Positions 17,064 through 25,032 of a DNA stretch of 64,000 bases are shown one piece after another. Position numbers and translations under genes: made by a program. The DNA comes from Pseudomonas sp. G2-4 (GTDB taxonomy: Bacteria > Pseudomonadota > Gammaproteobacteria > Pseudomonadales > Pseudomonadaceae). The notes beneath the pieces are model-generated. The model had not been told where the DNA came from. It saw nothing but the letters and a program-made list of their open reading frames with translations, and made no database searches. The DNA lies in NCBI RefSeq assembly GCF_030064125.1, contig NZ_CP125957.1:186001-250000 (forward strand), read 5' to 3'. Positions within the stretch are counted from its first letter, which is position 1. Each line of letters opens with the position of its first letter.

Positions 17064-18422
17064 TCAGTGTCGGTAGCCAGCGCCAGTGTGTTGTTCGGGC
17101 AAATGGGCCTTTGCGTGAAACAGCTTTTCCCGCAGGGTCCCGTTGTCGTATTCGGTCTTGTACGAACCACGTCGCTGCAGTTCGGGGATCACCAGGTCGA
17201 TGAAGTCCACATAGCTTTGCGGCGTCACGATGCGGGTCAGGTTGAAGCCATCGAGGCCGGTTTCGGCGATCCACGACTCCAACTCATGGGCCACCTGTTC
17301 GGGCGAGCCGACCACCGTGATGTAGCGTCCGCCCAAGGCGTGTTGCTCCAGCAACTTGCGCCGGGTCCAATCGTTGTTTTGCAGGGTCTTGGTGGCCGAC
17401 TGGATGGCGTTGCTTTTCACGTACTGGATCGGTTCGTCCAGTTCGTACGCGGAGAAGTCGATGCCCGTCGACGCGGAAAAATGCGCCACCCCGGCCTCGG
17501 CGCTGGCGTAACCCCGGTACTCGGCATGCTTGGCCCAGGCGGCCGCTTCGGTCTCGCCGACGATCACGTTCAGGCCCATGAACACCTTGATGTCCTCCGG
17601 GTTGCGCCCGGCCTCGACGGCACTGGCGCGAACCTTGTCCACCTGGACCTTGGTCGCCGGTTTGTTCTGGCCGCTGATGAACACGCACTCGGCATGCCGC
17701 CCGGCAAACAGCAAACCGCGCTCCGAACTGCCGGCCTGGAATAATACGGGCGTGCGCTGGGGCGACGGCTCGCACAGGTGATAACCCTCGACCTGATAGA
17801 ACTCGCCCTGGTGCCGGACCTTGTGCACTTTCTCCGGCTGCGCATAGATCCGTTGCTGGCGATCGTTGAGCACCGCGTCGTGTTCCCAGCTGCCTTCCCA
17901 GAGTTTGTAGAGCACTTGCAGGTATTCGTCGGCCTGGTCGTAGCGGCGGTCATGCTCCACTTGTGCGGTCAGGCCCATGGCTTTAGCGGCGCTGTCCAGA
18001 TAACCGGTGACGATGTTCCAGCCGACCCGGCCGCGACTCAGGTGATCGAGGGTGCTCATGCGCCGGGCAAACAGGTACGGCGGTTCGTAGCTGAGGTTGG
18101 CGGTGAGGCCGAAGCCCAGGTTTTTCGTGACGGCGGCCATCGCCGAGACCAGCAGCAACGGGTCGTTGACCGGCAGCTGGATCGACTCTTTCAGGGTGAC
18201 GTCCACCGACTGTTGGTACACGTCGTAGACGCCGACGATGTCGGCGATGAACAACCCGTCGAACAGTCCGCGCTCGAGCAACTGCGCCAGGCCGGTCCAG
18301 TACTCGATCGTGTTGTACTGGGTCGACGTGTCCTGGGGGTGGGTCCACAAGCCGTGATTGATGTGCCCGATGCAGTTCATGTTGAACGCATTGAGCAGGA
18401 TCTTTTTCTTGCCGGGTTCCAT
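17064..18422 (-). CDS. DszA/NtaA-type FMNH2-dependent (LLM class) monooxygenase
   Basis: A 452-residue luciferase-like monooxygenase of the NtaA/SnaA/DszA subfamily, which uses reduced FMN from a separate reductase. Subfamily blocks seen are GLFDGLFIADI, HLSRGRVGWNIVTGYLDSAA, YDQADEYLQVLYKLWEGSWE, FQAGSSERGLLFAGRHAECVF and a C-terminal RRGSYKTEY. The start overlaps the stop of the upstream SfnB-like gene (ATGA), so they are translationally coupled. Relatives attack sulfones, sulfonates or nitrilotriacetate; gene context favours an organosulfur compound. No flavin reductase is in the window. The exact substrate is unknown. Confidence 0.88.
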   Translation of the reverse strand: MEPGKKKILLNAFNMNCIGHINHGLWTHPQDTSTQYNTIEYWTGLAQLLERGLFDGLFIADIVGVYDVYQQSVDVTLKESIQLPVNDPLLLVSAMAAVTKNLGFGLTANLSYEPPYLFARRMSTLDHLSRGRVGWNIVTGYLDSAAKAMGLTAQVEHDRRYDQADEYLQVLYKLWEGSWEHDAVLNDRQQRIYAQPEKVHKVRHQGEFYQVEGYHLCEPSPQRTPVLFQAGSSERGLLFAGRHAECVFISGQNKPATKVQVDKVRASAVEAGRNPEDIKVFMGLNVIVGETEAAAWAKHAEYRGYASAEAGVAHFSASTGIDFSAYELDEPIQYVKSNAIQSATKTLQNNDWTRRKLLEQHALGGRYITVVGSPEQVAHELESWIAETGLDGFNLTRIVTPQSYVDFIDLVIPELQRRGSYKTEYDNGTLREKLFHAKAHLPEQHTGAGYRH

Positions 18423-19615
18423 CAGAGGGTCCCCCGCAGTGGCGGCTTTTCATCGTTGAGGTAGAAGTTGCCCACCGCGTGATATTTCCAGCGCACCGGG
18501 TCATGCAGGGTGTGCACCCGGGCGTTGCGCCAGTGGCGATCCAGGCCATGTTCGGCCAACGTTGCCTGACTGCCGGCCAATTCGAACAGCGTGCTACCGG
18601 CGGCCAGGGAAATCTCGGTGCTGATGGCGCGGGCTTCGGCCACGGCAATCGAGGCGGCCGCGACCGTGTCTGCCTGTGGGTCGGCCTGGGCTCGATCGAG
18701 AAACTCGCCGGCGCGTTCCAGCAGGGCTTCGGCGGCGTGCAGGCGGATGCTCAGTTGGCCGAAGCTTTTGAGGGTATGCGGGTCTTCGGTGGCAACGTCG
18801 CTGGTGGCGTCGATCCAGGGCCGGGTTTTGCTGCGGACAAAGTGCAAGGCGTCTTCATAGGCGGCGCGGGCGATGCCGGTGTCGATGGCCGCGTGAAGAA
18901 TCTGCGCCAGCGGCCCCACCGGTGTCGGACGTTCGAAGGCGCTCTGGAACGGCACGATGTCTTCGGCACAGACATAGACGTCCTCGAACACCACCGAACC
19001 GCTGCCCGTGGTGCGCTGGCCAAAACCGCTCCAGTCGTCGATGACTGTCAGGCCTTTGCTGTCGCGAGGGACGAAGGCCAGTTGCTGTACGCCGTTTTCA
19101 TCCACCACTGACGTGGGAATGCGCTGGGCGTAGATCGCCCCCGTGGCGTAAAACTTGCGGCCGTTGATGCGATATCCCTCGCCGTCGCGGCGCAGTTGGG
19201 TCGTGCGCTCGTGAGCGGTCTTGGTGCCCAGTTCTGCTAGCGCATTGCCGAAGCGCTGACCGGCCAGCACTTCGGCGTACAGGCGTTGCTTTTGCGCTTC
19301 GCTGCCGTTCACCCGCAGCACTTCCAGGGCGTAGTAATGGTTTTGCGGAATCTGTCCGAGGGAACCGTCGGCCTGGGCAATCAGCGCAATGACTTTAGTC
19401 AGCGTGACGTTGGAAACGCCCGCGCCGCCATAGGCCTTGGGCACGCTGATGCCCCACAGGCCGGAGCGGGAAAAAACCTCCAGTTCCGGTTGTGGCAGGC
19501 GACGCTCACGGTCGCGCAGGGCACTGTCGCGCTTAAAGTCATCGGCCAGGTCACTGGCCACGATCAGGGCTTGTTCATCGCTGGTGATCACCGCAACGTG
19601 TTGAGAAAACGTCAT
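18422..19615 (-). CDS. SfnB-family sulfur acquisition oxidoreductase, copy 1 (acyl-CoA dehydrogenase fold)
   Basis: A 397-residue flavoprotein with the acyl-CoA dehydrogenase fold, of the SfnB/DszC type. Diagnostic blocks are PKAYGGAGVSNVTL, GSLGQIPQNHYYALE, INGRKFYATGAIYAQ, DDWSGFGQRTTGSGSV and the C-terminal DRHWRNARVHTLHDPVRWKY that is characteristic of the SfnB/DszC group. The start at 19615 has GGAG. Family members are induced by sulfate starvation and are thought to oxygenate or help release sulfur from sulfones. It sits 23 bases after copy 2 and overlaps the monooxygenase gene by 1 base. Confidence 0.88.
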   Translation of the reverse strand: MTFSQHVAVITSDEQALIVASDLADDFKRDSALRDRERRLPQPELEVFSRSGLWGISVPKAYGGAGVSNVTLTKVIALIAQADGSLGQIPQNHYYALEVLRVNGSEAQKQRLYAEVLAGQRFGNALAELGTKTAHERTTQLRRDGEGYRINGRKFYATGAIYAQRIPTSVVDENGVQQLAFVPRDSKGLTVIDDWSGFGQRTTGSGSVVFEDVYVCAEDIVPFQSAFERPTPVGPLAQILHAAIDTGIARAAYEDALHFVRSKTRPWIDATSDVATEDPHTLKSFGQLSIRLHAAEALLERAGEFLDRAQADPQADTVAAASIAVAEARAISTEISLAAGSTLFELAGSQATLAEHGLDRHWRNARVHTLHDPVRWKYHAVGNFYLNDEKPPLRGTL

Positions 19616-19638
19616 GTACTGCTCCAGAGGTCGGGTCG

Positions 19639-20880
19639 TCAGATCCAGGAATGCCGGGCCGGCAAAGTGCCGTTCAGGTGGTAGGCGCCTACCGCGTGAT
19701 ACTTCCAGCGCACCGGGTCGTGGAGGGTGTGGACCCGCGCGTTGCGCCAATGGCGATCGAGATTGAATTCGGCGAGGGTGGCGCGGCTGCCGGCCAGCTC
19801 GAACAGCTTTTCGCTGGCTTGCAGGGCGATCTCGGTGGTGAGCACCTTGGCCTCGGCCACCGCAATCGAGGCGCGGGCGGCGGATTGCGCAGTGATCGGG
19901 GCGGCGCTGACCTGATCCAGCACTTGGCCGGCTTTGCGCAACAGCGCTTCGGCGGCGTGCAGTTCGATTTTCAGCTTGCCGATGTCGGCAATCACGTAGA
20001 GGTCATCACTGGCTCGGTCGACCTTGGCGTCGATCCAGGGGCGGGCGCGTTCGCGAACGAAGGTGATCGCATCGTCAATGGCGCCACGGGCAATGCCCGC
20101 GTCAATGGCGGCCTGGATCAGTTGCGAGATCGCACCCTGCACATTTGGCGTTTCATTGATGCGCCAGTTATCCAGCATCCGTTCAGCGTCGACGCGCACG
20201 TTGTTCAGCAGCACGGTGCCGCTGGCCGTGGTGCGCTGGCCGAAGCCCGACCAATCGTCCACGATGCGCAGCCCCGGAGTGCCTCGGCGAACGAACGCCA
20301 ATACTTGCCGGCCGTCGTCATTCAATGCCTTGACCGCCACCCAGTGGGCGAACAGCGCGCCGGTGGAATAGAACTTCTGTCCGCTGATGACAAAGCCGTC
20401 ACCGTCGGCGCTGATCCGTGCCTTGAGTTCAAGGGTATTGCGGGTGCCTCGTTCCGGCCCGGCGTTGCCGATGCGCCAGCCTTCGAGCACGCTCTGCAGA
20501 AGGATTTTTTTCTGCCGTTCGGTGCCCGTGCCGAGAATCAGCTGGATTACGCCGAATTGGTTCTGCGGAATCTGCCCAAGGGCTGGGTCGGCAGCGGAGA
20601 TGATCGCGAACACGTCGGCAAGGGTGACGAACGATACCTGCGGGCCGCCGTATTCCCGGGGGAGGGTGATACTGCCTAGCCCTGCACGGGTGAACTGCTC
20701 GATCTCAGACCAGGGCAACTTGCGCTGCTGATCGCGCCGGGCGGCCTGCTGACGGGCGACCTGCGCCAGTTCATGGGCGGCTTTGATTGCCTCGGCATCG
20801 TTGCGTAGCACTTGTGCAGATAACAGCAGCGGTGCGATGTCCAGGTCGCTCTGGACCTTTGCTTGCGCCAGATCCGACAT
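19639..20880 (-). CDS. SfnB-family sulfur acquisition oxidoreductase, copy 2
   Basis: A 413-residue paralog of the following gene. It shares LGQIPQNQFGVIQL, SGQKFYSTGALFAHW, DDWSGFGQRTTASGTV and LDRHWRNARVHTLHDPVRWK, but differs over the N-terminal third. The start ATG 20880 overlaps the TAA of a 22-codon ORF (TAATG) and has GGAG eight bases upstream, within that small ORF. Two SfnB-like enzymes side by side may form a hetero-oligomer or act on successive substrates; this is inference. It is the first full-length gene of the sulfur cluster. Confidence 0.87.
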   Translation of the reverse strand: MSDLAQAKVQSDLDIAPLLLSAQVLRNDAEAIKAAHELAQVARQQAARRDQQRKLPWSEIEQFTRAGLGSITLPREYGGPQVSFVTLADVFAIISAADPALGQIPQNQFGVIQLILGTGTERQKKILLQSVLEGWRIGNAGPERGTRNTLELKARISADGDGFVISGQKFYSTGALFAHWVAVKALNDDGRQVLAFVRRGTPGLRIVDDWSGFGQRTTASGTVLLNNVRVDAERMLDNWRINETPNVQGAISQLIQAAIDAGIARGAIDDAITFVRERARPWIDAKVDRASDDLYVIADIGKLKIELHAAEALLRKAGQVLDQVSAAPITAQSAARASIAVAEAKVLTTEIALQASEKLFELAGSRATLAEFNLDRHWRNARVHTLHDPVRWKYHAVGAYHLNGTLPARHSWI

Positions 20881-20948
20881 TACAGCCACTCCGTGGCGGC
20901 AGGCAGTGCCTGGGCGTACTGCACTGCGGTGATTGTGTTGCGTTCCAT
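20880..20948 (-). CDS. Candidate 22-residue leader peptide coupled to SfnB-like copy 2
   Basis: Starting at ATG 20948 after a GAGGT ribosome-binding sequence is a 22-codon ORF beginning MERNTITAVQYAQ and ending ATEWL. Its TAA stop overlaps the next gene's ATG as TAATG, the classic arrangement for translational coupling or reinitiation. It contains no cysteine or methionine run, so simple cysteine-attenuation is not obvious. It could be a leader that tunes translation of the operon or a small functional protein. It is too short to be sure from sequence alone. Confidence 0.5.
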   Translation of the reverse strand: MERNTITAVQYAQALPAATEWL

Positions 20949-21006
20949 ACCCACCTCACATCTCAAGAAAACACCGCGATGAATGCGGCGAGTCAAAATC
21001 AAGAAT

Positions 21007-21022
21007 GTCCGGTGGTCCGGTG
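21007..21022. repeat. Tandem 8-base repeat upstream of the sulfur cluster
   Basis: GTCCGGTG occurs twice without a gap, about 60 bases upstream of the leader-peptide start. Next to it is AT-rich DNA (GTGTATAAATTATTTTTGAA). It may be a regulator-binding site for the SfnB-like operon. Confidence 0.35.
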
Positions 21023-21100
21023 TATATACCCTAAGCGTGTATAAATTATTTTTGAACTAACTTTTAGGAATATCAATAGAGGGCTTTTGCCGAGTGATGG

Positions 21101-21195
21101 TGTGGCGAGAGAGCTTGCTCCCGCTGGGTTGCGCAGCAACCCTTTTTTGCCGGTGGGTGCTACGCACCCAAGCGGGAGCAAGCTCTCTCGCCACA
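21101..21195. repeat. REPIN, family II, GAGAGAG variant
   Basis: TGTGGCGAGAGAGCTTGCTC on the left and the matching GCAAGCTCTCTCGCCACA on the right. Both arms carry the same change from GAGGGAG to GAGAGAG, i.e. a compensatory pair, which suggests selection for the hairpin or gene conversion between arms. Confidence 0.92.
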
Positions 21196-21213
21196 AAAGC
21201 TAATCAACAGTGC

Positions 21214-21981
21214 TTATTTTTGTCGGAGGGACTCGGCCGCGAAGAGCAGCTCTTTCGAGGGCTTTTTCAGATACGGATTGGCGCACCCAATTTTCAGCGT
21301 TCGTGGCGGTGCCCAGAGGGAGTTGTTACCCACGCGATCAAGGATGCAGTAGGTCACTTCCAGGCGCAGGTCTTCGCCTGCTTCCAGAATGATCTGCGGC
21401 GGCACCCAGATATGGATTGGCTGGCCGATCTCGGCCGGTCTGACCGGCGGCAGGTCCATGCGCACATCACCCCAGCGCAGGGTGACGGCATCGCCGGCGG
21501 CCATGTTCAGGTAGGGTTCGATTGTCACGGGTACGCCGCGCTTGACCTGGTTCGGGTTCACCCCTTGGCGACGGATGGTGCCCGGAATGCGCACTGGCGC
21601 CAGGCCCTGGTTTTCATCGCCGCTCAGGGCTGACGGTTGGCCGCCGGGGCAGTCGAGTTTCACCTGCACTCGTTGTGTGGCTGACAGCGCCGGCCCGCGT
21701 CCGACCTGCATCACACGATAGTGGATGCGCGAGGTGCCGTTGACGATGAAGCTCTCCGGTACCCGCAACGTGACGCGGCCTTGCACATCCGACTCCGAGA
21801 GCAGGCGGGAGCCCACGTAGCAGTTGTCCCAGAACAATTCGATGAGATCGCCCACCTCCATCCCGGGGTAGGGGGCAATGGCGACCTCCAGATGAGCGGC
21901 GCTGTTGATGTTGATACCGGTAGGGTGGGCATTGGCCAGGGTGGGCGCGGACAGTTCAGCAATATTCGACGTACATGTCAT
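21214..21981 (-). CDS. Unknown protein with two internal beta-sandwich-like repeats
   Basis: A 255-residue protein with no signal peptide or membrane segment and no family that I can name. Residues about 22-111 and 140-233 align as two copies of one domain: GININSAAHLEVAIAPYPGM / GVNPNQVKRGVPVTIEPYLN, then GDLIELFW / GDAVTLRW, then RVPESFIV / WVPPQIIL, each ending in a cysteine after a beta strand (VKLDC / LKIGC). The pattern suggests Ig-like or invasin-like beta sandwiches. The start at 21981 has GGAG. It stands alone between the sulfur cluster and the cystine operon, with an AT-richer 512-base region upstream. I assign no function. Confidence 0.72.
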   Translation of the reverse strand: MTCTSNIAELSAPTLANAHPTGININSAAHLEVAIAPYPGMEVGDLIELFWDNCYVGSRLLSESDVQGRVTLRVPESFIVNGTSRIHYRVMQVGRGPALSATQRVQVKLDCPGGQPSALSGDENQGLAPVRIPGTIRRQGVNPNQVKRGVPVTIEPYLNMAAGDAVTLRWGDVRMDLPPVRPAEIGQPIHIWVPPQIILEAGEDLRLEVTYCILDRVGNNSLWAPPRTLKIGCANPYLKKPSKELLFAAESLRQK

Positions 21982-22493
21982 GGTGTTCTCCTTGATGCTT
22001 GAAGACAAAGTCCGTTTCGGGAAGAGCAAAGGCGCTTGATAATTGCCACCTATTTATAATTTGCACCGTCCTAGAGGTAGAGGGTGGTTGATCACTGCGC
22101 AAAATTAAATAAGGTGCGTTGCCTGTTGGTCACTAGATAAGGGTTCAATAGTTTCAGTGTCAATAGAGGCACTTGCTTAATAATTAATTGTGAAAGGCTT
22201 CAGAAACCTCCTACACGATCATGTTAAGAATACCCAGAGCCGGGTGATCTTTTCCTCGGCTTTCCGTTGCAAAGCTGCGTGGAGAGTGCCGTACGGATAA
22301 CGTGGGTTGGAGCTTAGTCGGAGGGGGGGGGAGGTTGCGAGAGGTATGTATATACCGCGCATAAAAGAGTTGGGTATGTTAAATCATTTGGAAGTTGCAA
22401 GTTGTTTCGTTGGAACTTGCTAAGCGTGGCGGCGGCCACCCTGTTGTAAGCTGTCTCACTTCCATCCTTGGAAGTGGCGACGTTACAAATAAC
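21982..22493. other. 512-base noncoding region with several short inverted repeats
   Basis: No convincing gene. Part of the sequence is AT-rich compared with its surroundings (for example TTAATAATTAATT near 22178). It holds a run of nine G at 22323-22331, a 7-base inverted repeat GCAAGTT...AACTTGC (22397-22403 / 22414-22420) and another, CACTTCC...GGAAGTG (22457-22463 / 22470-22476), just past the end of the tcyN gene. The last could be a weak transcript-end hairpin but lacks a T-run. Promoters for the unknown protein probably lie near 22000-22100. Confidence 0.5.
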
Positions 22494-23255
22494 TTACTGG
22501 GCGCCGTGTCCGGCCGAGAGAAACTTGCTGAGAAACTGTCGAGTGCGTTCCTCCTTGGGGGCTGCAAACAAAGCTTTGGCTTCGCCTTGTTCGACGATCA
22601 CGCCTTTGTCGAAAAACACCACGCGGTTGGCCACGTCCCGGGCAAAGCCCATTTCGTGGGTCACGATGACCATGGTGCGTTTCTCTTCCGCCAGGCTGCG
22701 AATGGTCGCCAGGACTTCGCCCACCAACTCCGGATCGAGAGCCGAGGTCGGCTCGTCGAACAGGATGACCGCCGGTTCCATCGCCAACGCTCGGGCAATC
22801 GCCACGCGCTGTTGCTGGCCGCCGGAGAGGCGCCGAGGATAGGCGTCTTCCTTGCCAGACAGTCCGACCTTTGCCAACAGTTTGCGGCCCAGGGCTTCGG
22901 CTTCTGCACGCGGGGTCTTTTTCACCACCAGCGGACCTTCGATCACGTTCTCCAGCGCGGTGCGATGGGGAAACAGATTGAAGTTCTGGAACACGAAGCC
23001 CACCTGCTGGCGCAAACGGCGCACCAGACCCTGTTGCTGGTTCAACGGGCGGCTGCCATCGATTTCGATGTCGCCGACCTTGATCCGGCCACTGCTGGGT
23101 TCTTCGAGGAAGTTCAGGCAGCGCAGGAAGGTGGTTTTGCCCGAGCCACTGGGGCCGATGATCGCAACCACCTCACCTTCTTCGATCTTAAGGTCGATGC
23201 CATTGAGCACTACCTGGCCCTTGAACTGCTTTGTCAGTTTTTCCACGACAATCAT
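22494..23255 (-). CDS. tcyN: TcyN-type cystine ABC transporter ATPase
   Basis: A 253-residue ATPase for polar amino acid uptake. Walker A is GPSGSGKTT, the signature is [15 protein letters not shown], and Walker B is [16 protein letters not shown]. It is the last gene of a three-gene operon, 3 bases after the permease. Order binding protein-permease-ATPase, near D-cysteine desulfhydrase, matches the enterobacterial fliY(tcyJ)-dcyD-yecS-yecC group, so cystine/cysteine and related sulfur amino acids are the expected cargo. Confidence 0.92.
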   Translation of the reverse strand: MIVVEKLTKQFKGQVVLNGIDLKIEEGEVVAIIGPSGSGKTTFLRCLNFLEEPSSGRIKVGDIEIDGSRPLNQQQGLVRRLRQQVGFVFQNFNLFPHRTALENVIEGPLVVKKTPRAEAEALGRKLLAKVGLSGKEDAYPRRLSGGQQQRVAIARALAMEPAVILFDEPTSALDPELVGEVLATIRSLAEEKRTMVIVTHEMGFARDVANRVVFFDKGVIVEQGEAKALFAAPKEERTRQFLSKFLSAGHGAQ

Positions 23256-23258
23256 GGG

Positions 23259-23924
23259 TCAGGACTCCTGGTCATGCCGATTGACCCGGGCTTCCAGGAC
23301 GTTCTGCAAGTGCGAAAGCACGCTCGCCAGAATCCAATAGATCAGGGCGGCGGCAAGGTACATGGTGAAGATTTCGAAGGTTCGTGCGGTGATCAGTTGC
23401 GCCTGGCGGAACAGCTCCGGAACCTGGATGGTCGCCGCCAGCGCGGTGTCCTTGACCAGGGAAATGAAGCTGTTGCCCAGCGGAGGCAGGGCTGTGCGTG
23501 CGGCTTGCGGCAGGATGGCCCGGCGCAGGGTCTGGGCGCGAGTCATGCCGATACTCGCCGCCGCTTCCCACTGGCCGCGCTCGATGGAGCTGATGGCGGC
23601 CCGCAGGATTTCACAGGCGTAGGCGGCCATGTTCAGTGAGAAACCGATCAGCGCCGCTGGCAGCGGATCCAGTTCGATGCCCAGTTGCGGCAACCCGTAA
23701 TAGATCACGAACAACTGCACCAGCAACGGCGTGCCGCGAAAGAACGACACGTAGATGCGGGCAATCCAGCTCACCAGCTTGAAGCGCGACAGGCGCATCA
23801 GCGCCAGGCCGAACCCCAGCAGCAAGCCGAAAAACATGCCGCCCAGGCTGAGGATGACCGTGTAGTACGCGCCCTTGAGCAGGAAGGGCGCGGAGTCCAG
23901 CGCGAGTTGAAAAGCTGCTTCCAT
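23259..23924 (-). CDS. tcyL: TcyL-type cystine ABC transporter permease
   Basis: A 221-residue inner-membrane permease of the HisM/GlnP type with about five membrane segments, beginning FQLALDSAPFLLKGAYYTVI. The ATPase-contact loop is EAAASIGMTRAQTLRRAILPQA. Its ATG overlaps the TAA of the binding-protein gene (TAATG), so the two are translationally coupled. It works with TcyJ and TcyN. Confidence 0.92.
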   Translation of the reverse strand: MEAAFQLALDSAPFLLKGAYYTVILSLGGMFFGLLLGFGLALMRLSRFKLVSWIARIYVSFFRGTPLLVQLFVIYYGLPQLGIELDPLPAALIGFSLNMAAYACEILRAAISSIERGQWEAAASIGMTRAQTLRRAILPQAARTALPPLGNSFISLVKDTALAATIQVPELFRQAQLITARTFEIFTMYLAAALIYWILASVLSHLQNVLEARVNRHDQES

Positions 23925-24724
23925 TATTTTGTAACGTCAGCGCTGAAGTATTTTTCCGATAGCTTCTTCAGCGTGCCGTCGGCGCGAAGTTTGTCGATGG
24001 CCTTGTTCACCGCGTCCAGCAGTTCAGGTTCGCCTTTGCGCAGGGCAACACCGGCTTCCTGGCGGGAAAACGCTTCGCTGGTGACGGTGGTGTCCTTGGC
24101 TTTCTTGGCGTACTCCAGCGCAGCCAGACGGTCGATCAGGATGGTATCGATACGGCCGACACGCAGGTCCTGGAACTTGGTTGGATCGTCATCGTAGGTT
24201 TTGACTTGGGCGCCCGGTACTTCTGCCTTGACCCACTGTTCGTAGTTGGTGCCCAAGCCCACGCCGACTTTTTTACCGTCCAGGTCAGCGGCCTTTTTGA
24301 TGTTCAGCTCGTCGGCTTTCTTGGTCAGTACCAGCGCTTGGATCCCGGAAACGGTGTACGGCTCGGAGAAGTCGTATTTTTTCTTGCGCTCCTCGGAGAT
24401 AGTCACTTGGTTGACCACTGCGTCCAGACGCTTGGATTCCAACGCCGCGAGGATGCCGGCCCATGGGGTCGTCTGCAGTTTGACCTTCACACCCAGTTCC
24501 TTGGCCAGGGCTTCGGAGAACTCCACTTCGAAGCCGGTCAGTTTGCCGCTCTCGTCAACAAAGCTGAACGGTGGATAAGTACCTTCCAAGCCGATCTTGA
24601 TTTCACCGGCATCCTTGATTTTTTGCAGCTGCTCACCAGCAACCGCTTGCCCCAACAGACCGGCGCTCAATGCCAGGCCCAGCGAACCCACCAACAGGTT
24701 GCGACGTAATGCGGAAAAATTCAT
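23924..24724 (-). CDS. tcyJ: TcyJ (FliY)-type cystine-binding protein
   Basis: A 266-residue periplasmic binding protein with a signal peptide (about 1-29, ...LLGQAVAG). Both lobes of the family 3 fold are present: EIKIGLEGTYPPFSF and ALESKRLDAVVNQVTISEER in lobe 1, KKVGVGLGTNYEQW and RVGRIDTILIDRLA in lobe 2. The start has AGGGG upstream. It leads the tcyJLN operon; a candidate promoter lies about 135 bases upstream. It is a useful contrast to the one-lobed protein encoded at 12.8 kb. Confidence 0.93.
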   Translation of the reverse strand: MNFSALRRNLLVGSLGLALSAGLLGQAVAGEQLQKIKDAGEIKIGLEGTYPPFSFVDESGKLTGFEVEFSEALAKELGVKVKLQTTPWAGILAALESKRLDAVVNQVTISEERKKKYDFSEPYTVSGIQALVLTKKADELNIKKAADLDGKKVGVGLGTNYEQWVKAEVPGAQVKTYDDDPTKFQDLRVGRIDTILIDRLAALEYAKKAKDTTVTSEAFSRQEAGVALRKGEPELLDAVNKAIDKLRADGTLKKLSEKYFSADVTK

Positions 24725-24853
24725 GACAAGCCCCTGTGTTTTCTTATGAAGACGTTATTTTCGATGTGCAAGGCGTAGCCGAGATCTGAAAAGATTGCCA
24801 CATCCTGCCTTAAAGCAGCTTGGGCGTCTCGCGGCAAATGCGCCTGCGGCGAG

Positions 24854-24882
24854 ACTATAAGAGGGTCTTTATAGATTGGAAA
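24854..24882 (-). promoter_or_regulatory. Candidate sigma-70 promoter of tcyJLN
   Basis: Reading on the minus strand, TTTCCA (-35, four of six matches) and TATAGT (-10) are spaced by 17 bases, about 130 bases upstream of tcyJ. AT-rich DNA with TTAATATTATTTTCC lies directly upstream, as expected for an activator-dependent site such as CysB; that last point is inference. Confidence 0.45.
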
Positions 24883-24925
24883 ATAATATTAAATCAATCA
24901 TATATGCCCATTTGGAATGAACTCC

Positions 24926-25014
24926 GGTGGGAGCGAGCTTGCTCGCGATAGCAGTGGATCAGCCGAACGCCATTCAGCTGATACACCCTCATCGCGAGCA
25001 AGCTCGCTCCCACA
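24926..25014. repeat. REPIN, family I
   Basis: GGTGGGAGCGAGCTTGCTCG on the left, reverse complement CATCGCGAGCAAGCTCGCTC ending CCACA at 25014. It lies between dcyD and the tcy promoter, so it probably separates dcyD from the tcy transcript. Confidence 0.93.
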
Positions 25015-25032
25015 TTAAGGGTTTCCACATCT

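Noticed and set aside
22036..22060. TTGATA...TATAAT as a plus-strand promoter
   Set aside because: The two hexamers are only 13 bases apart and no plus-strand gene follows.
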